8,339 bases of DNA from Sphaerochaetaceae bacterium. Lineage in GTDB: Bacteria; Spirochaetota; Spirochaetia; Sphaerochaetales; Sphaerochaetaceae. A program made the position numbers and the translations under genes. Position 1 is the stretch's first letter. Each line of letters opens with the position of its first letter. The stretch spans positions 1-8,339 of the forward strand of contig JALNVT010000105.1 of assembly GCA_023231265.1 (NCBI GenBank), written 5' to 3'. The notes under the pieces are model-generated. The model was not told the DNA's origin. It saw only the letters and a program-made list of their open reading frames with translations, and searched no databases. Positions 1 through 5,867 of the stretch are shown piece after piece.

Positions 1-61
1 ATTATGATTATAAAAAAAAACGACAGTTATCCTAAGATAAATGACGTCTTTGTCTATGTTT

Positions 62-98
62 TCACTTCTTATGCTATTATTTATATAATAATAAGTGA
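62..98. repeat. Imperfect 37-bp inverted repeat, possible operator
   Basis: TCACTT at 62-67 is mirrored by AAGTGA at 93-98. Inside, TTAT (69-72) pairs with ATAA (88-91) and TAT (75-77) with ATA (83-85), centred on position 80. Thirteen of the sixteen outer positions pair once the three mismatches are allowed for. No T-run follows, so it is not an obvious terminator. It could be a regulator site for the aldolase gene or the end of an upstream transcript; this is inference. Confidence 0.35.
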
Positions 99-266
99 TG
101 TAAATCGATAGGAACCTTACATAATTGAGATATGTATTTTAAAGCAAGTACATCTCATTCTTTCTTGACTGTTCTTCCAAAATATATGATGACAGAATAA
201 TTTCTTTTTATTTCTTTTTTGTTAGTATTGACTAATTTTTTTAATGTATTATTTTTGTATATGTTA

Positions 267-272
267 TATAAT
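267..272 (+). promoter_or_regulatory. Probable -10 box of the aldolase promoter
   Basis: A perfect TATAAT lies 25 bases before the aldolase Shine-Dalgarno and would start a leader of about 30 nt. The matching -35 region (around 244-249, ATGTAT) is weak, so the promoter may depend on the AT-rich upstream tract or on an activator. Confidence 0.45.
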
Positions 273-308
273 GAAATTATAAATACAATTACTTACAAGG
301 AGTTAGAT

Positions 309-1202
309 ATGAATCAGAAGCAATTTACAAGAATGAAAAATGATGAAGGTTTCATCGCTGCGTTAGATCAGAGTGGTGGAAGTACTCCTAAAGCTTTAAG
401 AGCTTATGGTATTGAAGAAGATCAATACAGTAATGACAAAGAGATGTTCGATTTGGTTCAGGAAATGCGAAGTCGTATTATCACAAGCAAATCATTTACA
501 TCAGAACATATATTGGCTGCAATTTTATTCAAAAATACAATGGACAGAAAGATAGATGGTCTTTATACAGGAGATTATCTCTGGGAGAAAAAAGGCATTG
601 TTCCAATTTTGAAGATTGACAGTGGCCTTGCAGAGCAAAAAGATGGCGTTCAATTGATGAAACCAATGCCAGAGTTGGATGATCTGTTGAAGAGAGCTAA
701 AGAGAGAAATATCTTTGGAACAAAGATGCGATCTATAATTCATGAAGCTAATGCTGAGGGAGTTAAGAAGATTGTTGAACAGCAGTTTGAATACGGCAAG
801 AAGATTGCAGCTGCAGGTTTTGTTCCTATCATTGAACCTGAAGTTGATATCACAAGCAGCACCAAGAAAGAAGCAGAGGGCATGTTGATCAGTGAGATCA
901 AAAAACAACTGAGTAAATTGGATGAATCAGTAAAAATAATGCTGAAGATCTCCATTCCTTCAGTTGCTGGTGCTTATTCAGAGCTTATGAAAGATCCTAG
1001 AGTTGTCAGAATTGTTGCATTGTCTGGCGGTTATAGCCGTGATGACGCAGATAAACTTTTGGCTAAGAATCCAAAACTCATTGCAAGTTTTTCAAGAGCT
1101 CTGCTATCTGATCTATCAGTAAAGCAGACTCAAGAAGAGTTTGATAAGGTTTTAGCTGATGCTATTGATGAAATATACAGGGCATCTGTAGTGAAGTCTT
1201 AG
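309..1202 (+). CDS. fda: Fructose-bisphosphate aldolase class I
   Basis: This enzyme reversibly cleaves fructose 1,6-bisphosphate to dihydroxyacetone phosphate and glyceraldehyde 3-phosphate in cytoplasmic glycolysis/gluconeogenesis, using a Schiff-base lysine and no metal. The 297-residue length and sequence match the Staphylococcus-type class I aldolases closely from end to end: GFIAALDQSGGSTPKAL (residues 14-30), GVQLMKPMP (113-121), FGTKMRS (136-142), PIIEPEVDI (173-181) and ALSGGYSRD (237-245). Lys213 in MLKISIP aligns with the Schiff-base lysine of that family. ATG at 309 is chosen because AAGGAG (297-302) sits 6 nt upstream; an in-frame TTG at 219 would add a non-conserved hydrophobic leader. 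It is monocistronic, with a terminator at 1241-1280. This family is often annotated fda; it is distinct from metal-dependent class II fba. Confidence 0.97.
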   Translation: MNQKQFTRMKNDEGFIAALDQSGGSTPKALRAYGIEEDQYSNDKEMFDLVQEMRSRIITSKSFTSEHILAAILFKNTMDRKIDGLYTGDYLWEKKGIVPILKIDSGLAEQKDGVQLMKPMPELDDLLKRAKERNIFGTKMRSIIHEANAEGVKKIVEQQFEYGKKIAAAGFVPIIEPEVDITSSTKKEAEGMLISEIKKQLSKLDESVKIMLKISIPSVAGAYSELMKDPRVVRIVALSGGYSRDDADKLLAKNPKLIASFSRALLSDLSVKQTQEEFDKVLADAIDEIYRASVVKS

Positions 1203-1240
1203 AGTTCTGAATTAAAATCAAAACATAAATGATGAAGTGA

Positions 1241-1280
1241 AGCTTAGATTTTCTTAAATTGAGGATCTAGGCTTTTTTTT
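1241..1280 (+). terminator. Intrinsic terminator of the aldolase gene
   Basis: Arms 1241-1253 and 1261-1273 form a 13-bp stem (three G-T pairs) around a 7-nt loop (1254-1260), followed directly by a run of eight T (1273-1280). It begins 38 bases after the aldolase stop codon and separates that gene from the macro/VWA unit. Confidence 0.9.
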
Positions 1281-1474
1281 GCCTTTTCGTATGTTTGATT
1301 TTAGAAATTTACATATCTCTTTCATTATGCAGTTGAACCAGGTATGAATTGAAATGCAAATACGACACATTTGATGTCGGAAATATTCTTATCAGCAGAG
1401 GCCAATGAAAGAAAAACAATTTATCTTTTCAAATGAATTAACTGATTTGTGGAATGAAGTATTGAAAATTAATG

Positions 1475-1504
1475 TTGTACAAGTGGTTTGTATGCACATA
1501 TAAT
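1475..1504 (+). promoter_or_regulatory. Probable promoter of the macro/VWA unit
   Basis: A perfect TATAAT (1499-1504) is preceded at 18 bp by a weak -35 candidate TTGTAC (1475-1480). It would give an untranslated leader of about 75 nt before the GTG start at 1586. The -10 box is convincing; the -35 is not. Confidence 0.45.
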
Positions 1505-1585
1505 GAGTATTGATGTTTTATGGTTTCAACATATTTTCTATTTGGAACCCATATCGATAATAAAATTTTATGATGGAGTTATAGA

Positions 1586-2617
1586 GTGCCTCTTGAGATT
1601 GTACGTAATAATATTACAGAGATGAAGGTTGATGCAATTGTAAATTCAGCCAACCCTGATGTTGCTATCGGTTATGGTGTTGATGGTGATATACATGCAG
1701 CAGCTGGTTCTAAATTATTTGAAGCAAGAAAAGAAATTGGAAAGATTCCAGTTGGTTCTGCAGTTGCAACTCCAGCTTTTAATTTGAATGCTAAATATGT
1801 GATTCATACTGTTGGACCAGTTTGGTTCGGTGGAAGTGACAATGAGATGGATTTGGTAGAAGATTGCTACAAAAATTCTCTGCAGATTGCAGTAGAAATG
1901 AAGTGTAAATCCATTGCATTCCCCCTGATTTCAACAGGTGCCTATGGTTTTCCGAAATCAGAAGCCCTTCAAATTGCCACATCAGTCATCAGTAATTTTC
2001 TGTTATTTCATGAAATAAAGGTATTCTTGGTTGTTTATGATCCAAAATCATTTGCTCTATCTGAAAAGTTGTTTGAATCAGTTACAAGTTTTATTGATGA
2101 TAAATATACAGGTAAACGTAATGAATGTTATTCAGAGAATATAACCAACGAAGAGATTGAATCAAGGGAATTCCTGATCAGCCATTCAATACGAGACAAA
2201 AGAAAACTTCAAAGAGCACCTTATCAGAGACTACATACAAAATCAAAAAGAAGTCTTTACGATTTGATGAATGAACTGGATGATACATTTTCTCAATCTC
2301 TGCTGAGACTCATCCGTGAAAAAGGCAAAACAGAAAGTCAGGTCTACAAAAAGGCCAATGTTGATCGCAAGCTCTTCTCAAAAATAAGAACAAATGTGAA
2401 TTACAAACCAAGCAAGATCACAGCAATATCCTTTGCAATTGCCTTGGAGCTCAATTTAGATGAAACAAAAGATTTCATCGCTAGAGCTGGTTTTGCTCTT
2501 TCACACAGCAGCAAGTTTGATGTAATCATCGAATATTTTATTGAACAGCAGAACTACAACGTATTTGAAATAAATGAAGTTCTATTTGCTTTCGACCAAA
2601 ATCTTTTAGGTTTTTAA
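1586..2617 (+). CDS. Macro domain protein fused to a C-terminal helical/HTH-like domain
   Basis: Residues 1-170 are a macro domain, the fold that binds ADP-ribose and often hydrolyses it from proteins or from O-acetyl-ADP-ribose. Visible motifs are DAIVNSANPD (16-25), the phosphate-binding loop GYGVDGDIHAAAG (29-41), YVIHTVGPVW (71-80) and PLISTGAYGFPKSEA (113-127). Residues 171-220 are a charged linker. Residues 225-343 are a second, mostly helical conserved domain (YKKANVDRKLFSKIR, YKPSKITAISFAIALELNL, LSHSSKFD, FDQNLLG) that resembles Xre-like helix-turn-helix proteins and, from memory, recurs alone and fused to macro domains in Firmicutes. Start is GTG, with GGAG (1575-1578) 7 nt upstream. 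The VWA gene follows after 81 bases. Substrate, and whether the second domain binds DNA, RNA or protein, cannot be told from sequence. Confidence 0.92.
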   Translation: MPLEIVRNNITEMKVDAIVNSANPDVAIGYGVDGDIHAAAGSKLFEARKEIGKIPVGSAVATPAFNLNAKYVIHTVGPVWFGGSDNEMDLVEDCYKNSLQIAVEMKCKSIAFPLISTGAYGFPKSEALQIATSVISNFLLFHEIKVFLVVYDPKSFALSEKLFESVTSFIDDKYTGKRNECYSENITNEEIESREFLISHSIRDKRKLQRAPYQRLHTKSKRSLYDLMNELDDTFSQSLLRLIREKGKTESQVYKKANVDRKLFSKIRTNVNYKPSKITAISFAIALELNLDETKDFIARAGFALSHSSKFDVIIEYFIEQQNYNVFEINEVLFAFDQNLLGF

Positions 2618-2621
2618 TATT

Positions 2622-2638
2622 GTCGCTTTTTAGGCGAC
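2622..2638 (+). other. Short intercistronic hairpin
   Basis: GTCGC (2622-2626) pairs with GCGAC (2634-2638) around a 7-nt loop, just after the macro-domain stop. No T-run follows, so it is better read as a processing or mRNA-stability element, or a weak pause site, inside the two-gene transcript than as a terminator. Confidence 0.4.
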
Positions 2639-2664
2639 CATTCAATCAATTGTTTTCCGTAATA

Positions 2665-2674
2665 TGTAATTACA
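2665..2674. repeat. Perfect 10-bp palindrome TGTAATTACA before the VWA gene
   Basis: TGTAATTACA lies 24 bases before the VWA start and overlaps a -10-like TACAAT (2671-2676); a TTGTTT at 2650-2655 could be its -35, though the spacer is only 15 bp. It may mark a secondary promoter with an operator, allowing separate expression of the VWA gene. The evidence is weak in AT-rich DNA. Confidence 0.3.
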
Positions 2675-2698
2675 ATAAAAATTTCGGAGGGAAATATT

Positions 2699-3334
2699 AT
2701 GGAAAGCAAATTGACAGAAATCGTTTTTATCTTAGACAGAAGTGGATCTATGGTTGGTCTGGAGAGTGATACCATTGGTGGTTACAATTCAATGTTGAAG
2801 AAACAGAAGGGAACTCCTGGTGAGGCTCTTATCTCCACAATCCTATTTGACAACTGCAGTGAGGTTCTTCACGACAGAATAAATCTTCAGAAAGTCCCAT
2901 ATATGACAGAGAAGCAGTACTCAGCTCGTGGGACAACAGCATTGATAGATGCAATAGGTGGTGCAATAAATCATATTGCAACAATTCATAAATATGCAAG
3001 AAAGGAAGATCTTCCTGATACAACTCTATTCATCATAACAACAGATGGAATGGAAAATTCCAGTAGAGCCTACAGTTATGAAAAAGTAAAAAGTTTGATA
3101 GAAACAAAAAAAGAGAAATATGGATGGGAGTTTCTTTTCTTAGGTGCAAACATTGATGCAATTGAAGTTGCAAGTCGTTTTGGTATTGGAGCTGATAGAG
3201 CTGCAAAATATAATTCTGATAAAGAGGGAACTGTGCTGAATTATGAAATAATGAATGAAGAAATTCATAATTTACGAATGACCAGAAAAATCAATCCCAA
3301 TTGGAAGGAGAGAATTGAGAAATCTCAGAAGTAA
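2699..3334 (+). CDS. VWA (von Willebrand factor A) domain protein, cytoplasmic
   Basis: A 211-residue single-domain VWA protein. The metal-ion-dependent adhesion site is intact: DRSGS (D13, S15, S17), Thr in RGTTALIDA (T79/T80) and D116 in ITTDGMEN. Other conserved blocks are TIGGYNSML (25-33), FDNCSEVLHDR (50-60) and YGWEFLFLGANIDA (141-154). No signal peptide or membrane segment is seen, so it should act in the cytoplasm, typically as a divalent-metal-dependent protein-binding scaffold. The start is fixed by GGAGG (2686-2690) 8 nt upstream of ATG. It lies 81 bases after the macro-domain gene on the same strand; from memory this VWA family is commonly encoded beside that macro/HTH family, suggesting a shared function. 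Partner and process are unknown. The last ~20 residues (RMTRKINPNWKERIEKSQK) are a basic tail. Confidence 0.92.
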   Translation: MESKLTEIVFILDRSGSMVGLESDTIGGYNSMLKKQKGTPGEALISTILFDNCSEVLHDRINLQKVPYMTEKQYSARGTTALIDAIGGAINHIATIHKYARKEDLPDTTLFIITTDGMENSSRAYSYEKVKSLIETKKEKYGWEFLFLGANIDAIEVASRFGIGADRAAKYNSDKEGTVLNYEIMNEEIHNLRMTRKINPNWKERIEKSQK

Positions 3335-3397
3335 AAGGGTTTACAGGTATAGCGATAATTATAAATACTCAGTGCTCGCTAAATGGTGAATGATGTG

Positions 3398-3435
3398 GAG
3401 CCCAAATCTTCTATTTTAGATTTGGGCTCTTTCGT
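3398..3435 (+). terminator. Terminator after the VWA gene
   Basis: A perfect 12-bp stem (3398-3409 with 3418-3429) and 8-nt loop are followed by an interrupted T-rich stretch (from 3430). It lies between two convergent genes and ends the macro/VWA transcript. The T-tract is weak and the opposite side has no T-run on the minus strand, so its efficiency for the symporter transcript is doubtful. Confidence 0.75.
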
Positions 3436-3471
3436 CATTTTATAGTGATGTCAAATAATAGCTCATGTCAT

Positions 3472-4812
3472 CTATTGCTTAGCTTTTATGGCCTCAACAA
3501 TTCTTGCATGCTCTTTTTCATCCAGTTTGTAGTGGTGCATTGGAACAATTGCTAGAGCTGCTGCAATAGCAGGAATCAGTGCTGTCATCGACAAGATTCC
3601 TTTCTGAGTTTGAAGAGTCTGTATTTCATTTGGAATGTAATGAAATGCAGTCAGCATAGCTGCTATCAGAAGACCAGAGAGGGCAGATGTGATTTTTGCC
3701 ATGAATGTCTGCGTTGAGAAAATGATACCTTCATTGCGCGTTCCAATGTTGAGCTGTGAGTACTCAATTGTATCTGCAATCATTGATGTCTGAATTACAA
3801 GTGGGGCACTCATACCTATTGATGATATGCAGTTGAAGACAAGCAAGATTGTTAGATTGCTCCAACCTGTGAAGTAGAAAAGAAAACTACCAATGGCAAA
3901 AATTGCATTGAACAATACATAGGTCTTGATCTTACCTATTCTCTTGCTTATTGGTGGAACCAATAGAATACCAAGAAGAATGAATGGAATGTTGATTCCA
4001 GCTATAAGAGTGAATATTCCTTCATCATATAGATTGTATTTTGCCAAATAAACAAGAGATGAAAGCTTGCTTGTTGTTGCTATTCCAAGAAAACACCCTG
4101 AGATGAAGACCAATATCAACGGTTTGTTTTTATAAAGAGCTTTTAAAGAATCAGAAAAAAGAGTCTTATTTTTTGATTTTGGCTCAATGACTCTCTCTTT
4201 GACACCGAAGAAACAGATCCAGAAACAAAAAATTGTCAACAAGGAATATATTAGAGCTGTCATCTGGAATCCTTTTGCTTGATTTCCCTGTCCAAATCTG
4301 TTGATCAGAGGCTGTGTTGTTACCAATGCAATTGCAGTTCCAATTGTTGCAATGAACCTTGGATAAGCAATTAGATTGTTCCTCTGAGTTGAGTCAGTTG
4401 TGATAACACTGCTCAATGACCAAAATGGAACATCACTTGCTGTATAGAGCATACCGAATCCAATATAGGTTATATATGCCCATATAAGTTTTGATGAGTA
4501 TCTTGTAAAAGAAGGTACTGTGAATGTCAGCACTGCAAATGGTAAGAATAATATTGGAGTGAATAATAGATATGGTCTGAATTTTCCCCATCTTGAATGA
4601 GTCCTGTCTGCAATGATTCCCATCATTGGATCATTGACTGCATCCCAAACTCTAGCGACAGTCAGCAATAGCCCAGCAGAAGCTGCAGTTATTCCAAAGA
4701 TATCTGTATAATAGAACAGAAGAAAATTAGCCATTAAGGTGTAAATACAATTTTGACCGAAAGGACCAATACCAAAAGAAAGCTTTTCCTTGAAAGAAAT
4801 TATTTCTGACAT
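3472..4812 (-). CDS. GPH-family (MelB-like) sugar:cation symporter
   Basis: A 446-residue inner-membrane permease of the glycoside-pentoside-hexuronide family in the MFS superfamily, expected to have 12 transmembrane helices and to import a sugar or glycoside with Na+ or H+. The diagnostic block lies at residues 51-80: R54, D57 and D61 have the spacing of the cation-site residues of MelB, followed by PMMGIIADRTHSRWGKFRP (62-80). LVIQTSMIADTIEY and RNEGIIFSTQTFMAKI in the second half are also typical of the family. The ATG at 4812 is chosen because AGGAG (4818-4822) is 5 nt upstream; an in-frame extension to 4941 would add 43 residues with no family match and cross the promoter. It is apparently monocistronic. 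Nearby genes give no sugar specificity. Confidence 0.93.
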   Translation of the reverse strand: MSEIISFKEKLSFGIGPFGQNCIYTLMANFLLFYYTDIFGITAASAGLLLTVARVWDAVNDPMMGIIADRTHSRWGKFRPYLLFTPILFLPFAVLTFTVPSFTRYSSKLIWAYITYIGFGMLYTASDVPFWSLSSVITTDSTQRNNLIAYPRFIATIGTAIALVTTQPLINRFGQGNQAKGFQMTALIYSLLTIFCFWICFFGVKERVIEPKSKNKTLFSDSLKALYKNKPLILVFISGCFLGIATTSKLSSLVYLAKYNLYDEGIFTLIAGINIPFILLGILLVPPISKRIGKIKTYVLFNAIFAIGSFLFYFTGWSNLTILLVFNCISSIGMSAPLVIQTSMIADTIEYSQLNIGTRNEGIIFSTQTFMAKITSALSGLLIAAMLTAFHYIPNEIQTLQTQKGILSMTALIPAIAAALAIVPMHHYKLDEKEHARIVEAIKAKQ

Positions 4813-4832
4813 AATGACTCCTATTAAAGAAT

Positions 4833-4861
4833 ACGATAGCACACTAAAATGCAATTGTAAA
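4833..4861 (-). promoter_or_regulatory. Probable promoter of the GPH symporter gene
   Basis: Read on the minus strand, TTTACA (4861-4856) and TATCGT (4838-4833) are separated by 17 bp, giving a leader of roughly 15 nt that contains the AGGAG. Both boxes match consensus at four of six positions, so the call is reasonable but not strong. Confidence 0.45.
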
Positions 4862-4916
4862 ATAAAAGCATCATATCTTGTAGTTGGAGCTTTACAATAA
4901 TTGAGGAGGTCCTTCA

Positions 4917-5018
4917 ATGAAAAGACCAATATGTATACCAAAAAAATTGGCCCTCTGTTCTAAAAAGACCAATTATAATTTAATATTGAATTGTATCTGT
5001 TTTAAAGATATCAGATGA
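4917..5018 (+). CDS. Possible 33-residue small protein
   Basis: GAGGAGG (4903-4909) lies 7 nt before ATG 4917, the strongest Shine-Dalgarno-like site in the window. The frame runs 33 codons (MKRPICIPKKLAL...), ends in TGA at 5016-5018, and so stops immediately before the convergent stop codon of the DUF1508 gene. The product would be basic and cysteine-containing (four Cys), with no recognised family. Against it: no clear plus-strand promoter, and the frame overlaps the minus-strand terminator at 4940-4974. The ribosome binding site is visible; that it is used is inference. Confidence 0.3.
   Translation: MKRPICIPKKLALCSKKTNYNLILNCICFKDIR
4940..4974 (-). terminator. Intrinsic terminator of the DUF1508 gene
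   Basis: On the minus strand a 12-bp stem (4974-4963 with 4956-4945, including G-T pairs) with a 6-nt loop is followed by a run of T (complement of the A-run 4940-4946). It lies about 45 bases after the DUF1508 stop and separates that gene from the symporter downstream. Confidence 0.8.
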
Positions 5019-5405
5019 TTACTCTGCTAAAAATGATTCATCAATCTGTGCGTCTTCAACAGCTGCAGGAATTGCCTTTATACCTTTTATGCAGGAAGAT
5101 TTTGTTGGATAACCTTCTTCTGATGTTGCCACGCTGACACCATCTTCAGCAATCAAGCGGTAGCGATAAAGATTGACTTCATCAAAATAGATTTCAAATC
5201 TTGGGCTTTTCAATTTGACTGTCTTCTGCAAGGTCTTGTCCTCTATCTCACTTTCAGTATTTTCCTTGAAGAGCTTTAATCCTTCAAGACATTCAGCTTT
5301 GGTTGAAAAATTCTTGCTTGTCAGAATTGTCATGCAGTTGGGTGTAACTAAAGAGAATCTAAAAAAATCTCTTGGTGTTTTTTTGAGAATAAATTTTCCT
5401 GCCAT
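5019..5405 (-). CDS. Two-repeat DUF1508 (YegP-like) protein
   Basis: A 128-residue cytoplasmic protein made of two copies of the DUF1508 fold, about residues 4-50 and 68-115. Each copy shows the family pattern of a beta strand ending in F/Y-R-F/Y-x-L, then an ILTS- or VATS-like segment, then F/Y-x-[ST]-K-x-x-C/S-x-x-G-[IL]: FRFSL, ILTSKNFSTKAECLEGL in the first; YRYRL, VATSEEGYPTKSSCIKGI in the second. The biochemical role of the family is not established. The ATG at 5405 is chosen because AGGAG (5414-5418) lies 8 nt upstream; an in-frame GTG further up overlaps that site. A good promoter precedes it and a terminator follows, so it is expressed alone. The acidic C-terminal tail (VEDAQIDESFLAE) is not part of the repeats. 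Confidence 0.9.
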   Translation of the reverse strand: MAGKFILKKTPRDFFRFSLVTPNCMTILTSKNFSTKAECLEGLKLFKENTESEIEDKTLQKTVKLKSPRFEIYFDEVNLYRYRLIAEDGVSVATSEEGYPTKSSCIKGIKAIPAAVEDAQIDESFLAE

Positions 5406-5436
5406 ATCAATCACTCCTGTTTTCTTAATTTCTTAC

Positions 5437-5465
5437 AGTATAACAACAAGAAACTCAGCCGTAAA
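5437..5465 (-). promoter_or_regulatory. Promoter of the DUF1508 gene
   Basis: On the minus strand TTTACG (5465-5460), a 17-bp spacer and TATACT (5442-5437) form a good vegetative-type promoter, giving a leader of about 25 nt with the AGGAG at 5418-5414. Confidence 0.65.
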
Positions 5466-5757
5466 CATTTATATTTTATTCTTTAGAAGCTTCAATCCTG
5501 TTGCATATAGAAGATATCCATGTATGTTTGTTATTTGTTGATTTAAAGTGAATAAAATTATTCAAAATGATTACAATACTAAAAATTACAGTGCAATTTA
5601 ATCTTTTCAGGCTGCAAGAACATCGGTAAAAATCATTTAAAACCTTATCCCATTGTGCTTTTTTACAATCTCTTTGGGGCGGTTGACAGTTTTTCATATT
5701 TTTACCAACATAAAGGAACAAAAATAATTTGAGTATCTAAAATCACCAATTTTCTTA

Positions 5758-5797
5758 TTGATTGATTCAATTAATAAATAAAATAGATATATATCTA
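5758..5797 (+). promoter_or_regulatory. Likely BCCT promoter region with palindromic sites
   Basis: TTGATT occurs at 5758-5763 and 5762-5767; candidate -10 boxes are TAAAAT (5779-5784) and TATATA (5788-5793), none with ideal spacing. The region also contains ATTGATTCAAT (5761-5771, palindromic around its centre) and the perfect 14-bp palindrome TAGATATATATCTA (5784-5797). Overlapping palindromes and promoter elements would fit repressor control of an osmolyte transporter, but this is inference in very AT-rich DNA. Confidence 0.35.
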
Positions 5798-5805
5798 ATT
5801 CATAT

Positions 5806-5834
5806 ACCCGGAAGCATCACTCCGGGTTTTGTTT
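5806..5834 (+). terminator. Terminator-like hairpin in the BCCT leader
   Basis: ACCCGGA (5806-5812) and TCCGGGT (5821-5827) form a perfect 7-bp GC-rich stem with an 8-nt loop, followed by a T-rich tract (5827-5834, one G). It ends about 33 bases before the BCCT start codon, with no plus-strand gene upstream in this intergenic region. It could be an attenuator, the 3' end of a small RNA, or a 5'-terminal stem-loop protecting the mRNA if transcription starts just before it. Confidence 0.6.
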
Positions 5835-5867
5835 CGTGTGCATTTTTAGATAATTTAGGAGTACTAT

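Larger units (their letters stand above)
1..308. other. Intergenic leader upstream of the aldolase gene
   Basis: I find no supportable gene here. The stretch is very AT-rich and holds an imperfect palindrome (62-98), a pyrimidine-rich tract (about 201-222), two TTGACT hexamers (165-170 and 228-233) without well-spaced -10 boxes, and a perfect TATAAT (267-272) that best fits the aldolase promoter. No tail of an upstream gene is visible. Confidence 0.6.
1203..1585. other. Intergenic region between aldolase and macro-domain gene
   Basis: After the terminator this 383-base stretch holds no confident gene. A 32-codon frame at 1405-1503 (starting MKEKQFIF) has only a poorly spaced AGAGG and is not called. 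CGACA (1363-1367) and TGTCG (1375-1379) form a short inverted repeat with a 7-nt centre, a possible regulator half-site pair. A perfect TATAAT at 1499-1504 is the likely promoter of the next unit. Confidence 0.5.
5406..5867. other. Divergent intergenic region between DUF1508 and BCCT genes
   Basis: This roughly 460-base stretch holds the DUF1508 promoter at its left end and the BCCT control region at its right end. The middle (about 5470-5750) has no gene I can support; an open minus-strand frame (5476-5697, starting MKNCQPPQRDC) lacks a ribosome binding site. A plus-strand TTGACA at 5683-5688 has no good -10 partner. The right part carries palindromes at 5761-5771 and 5784-5797 and a terminator-like hairpin at 5806-5830. 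Confidence 0.55.

Noticed and set aside
219..308. In-frame TTG extension of the aldolase gene by 30 residues
   Set aside because: The extra residues are a hydrophobic, non-conserved leader across the promoter, with no ribosome binding site. ATG 309 has AAGGAG and matches the known family N-terminus.
1405..1503. 32-residue frame upstream of the macro-domain gene
   Set aside because: The AGAGG is only 3 nt from the ATG, and the frame ends inside the probable -10 box of the next gene.
2622..2638. Hairpin after the macro-domain gene as a terminator
   Set aside because: It has only 5 bp and no following T-run; more likely an intercistronic element.
4813..4941. Upstream extension of the symporter frame
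   Set aside because: It has no family match and crosses the promoter; ATG 4812 has a well-placed AGGAG.
5215..5541. Plus-strand 108-codon frame across the DUF1508 gene
   Set aside because: It is antisense to a clearly conserved coding region and crosses that gene's promoter; it has no family resemblance.
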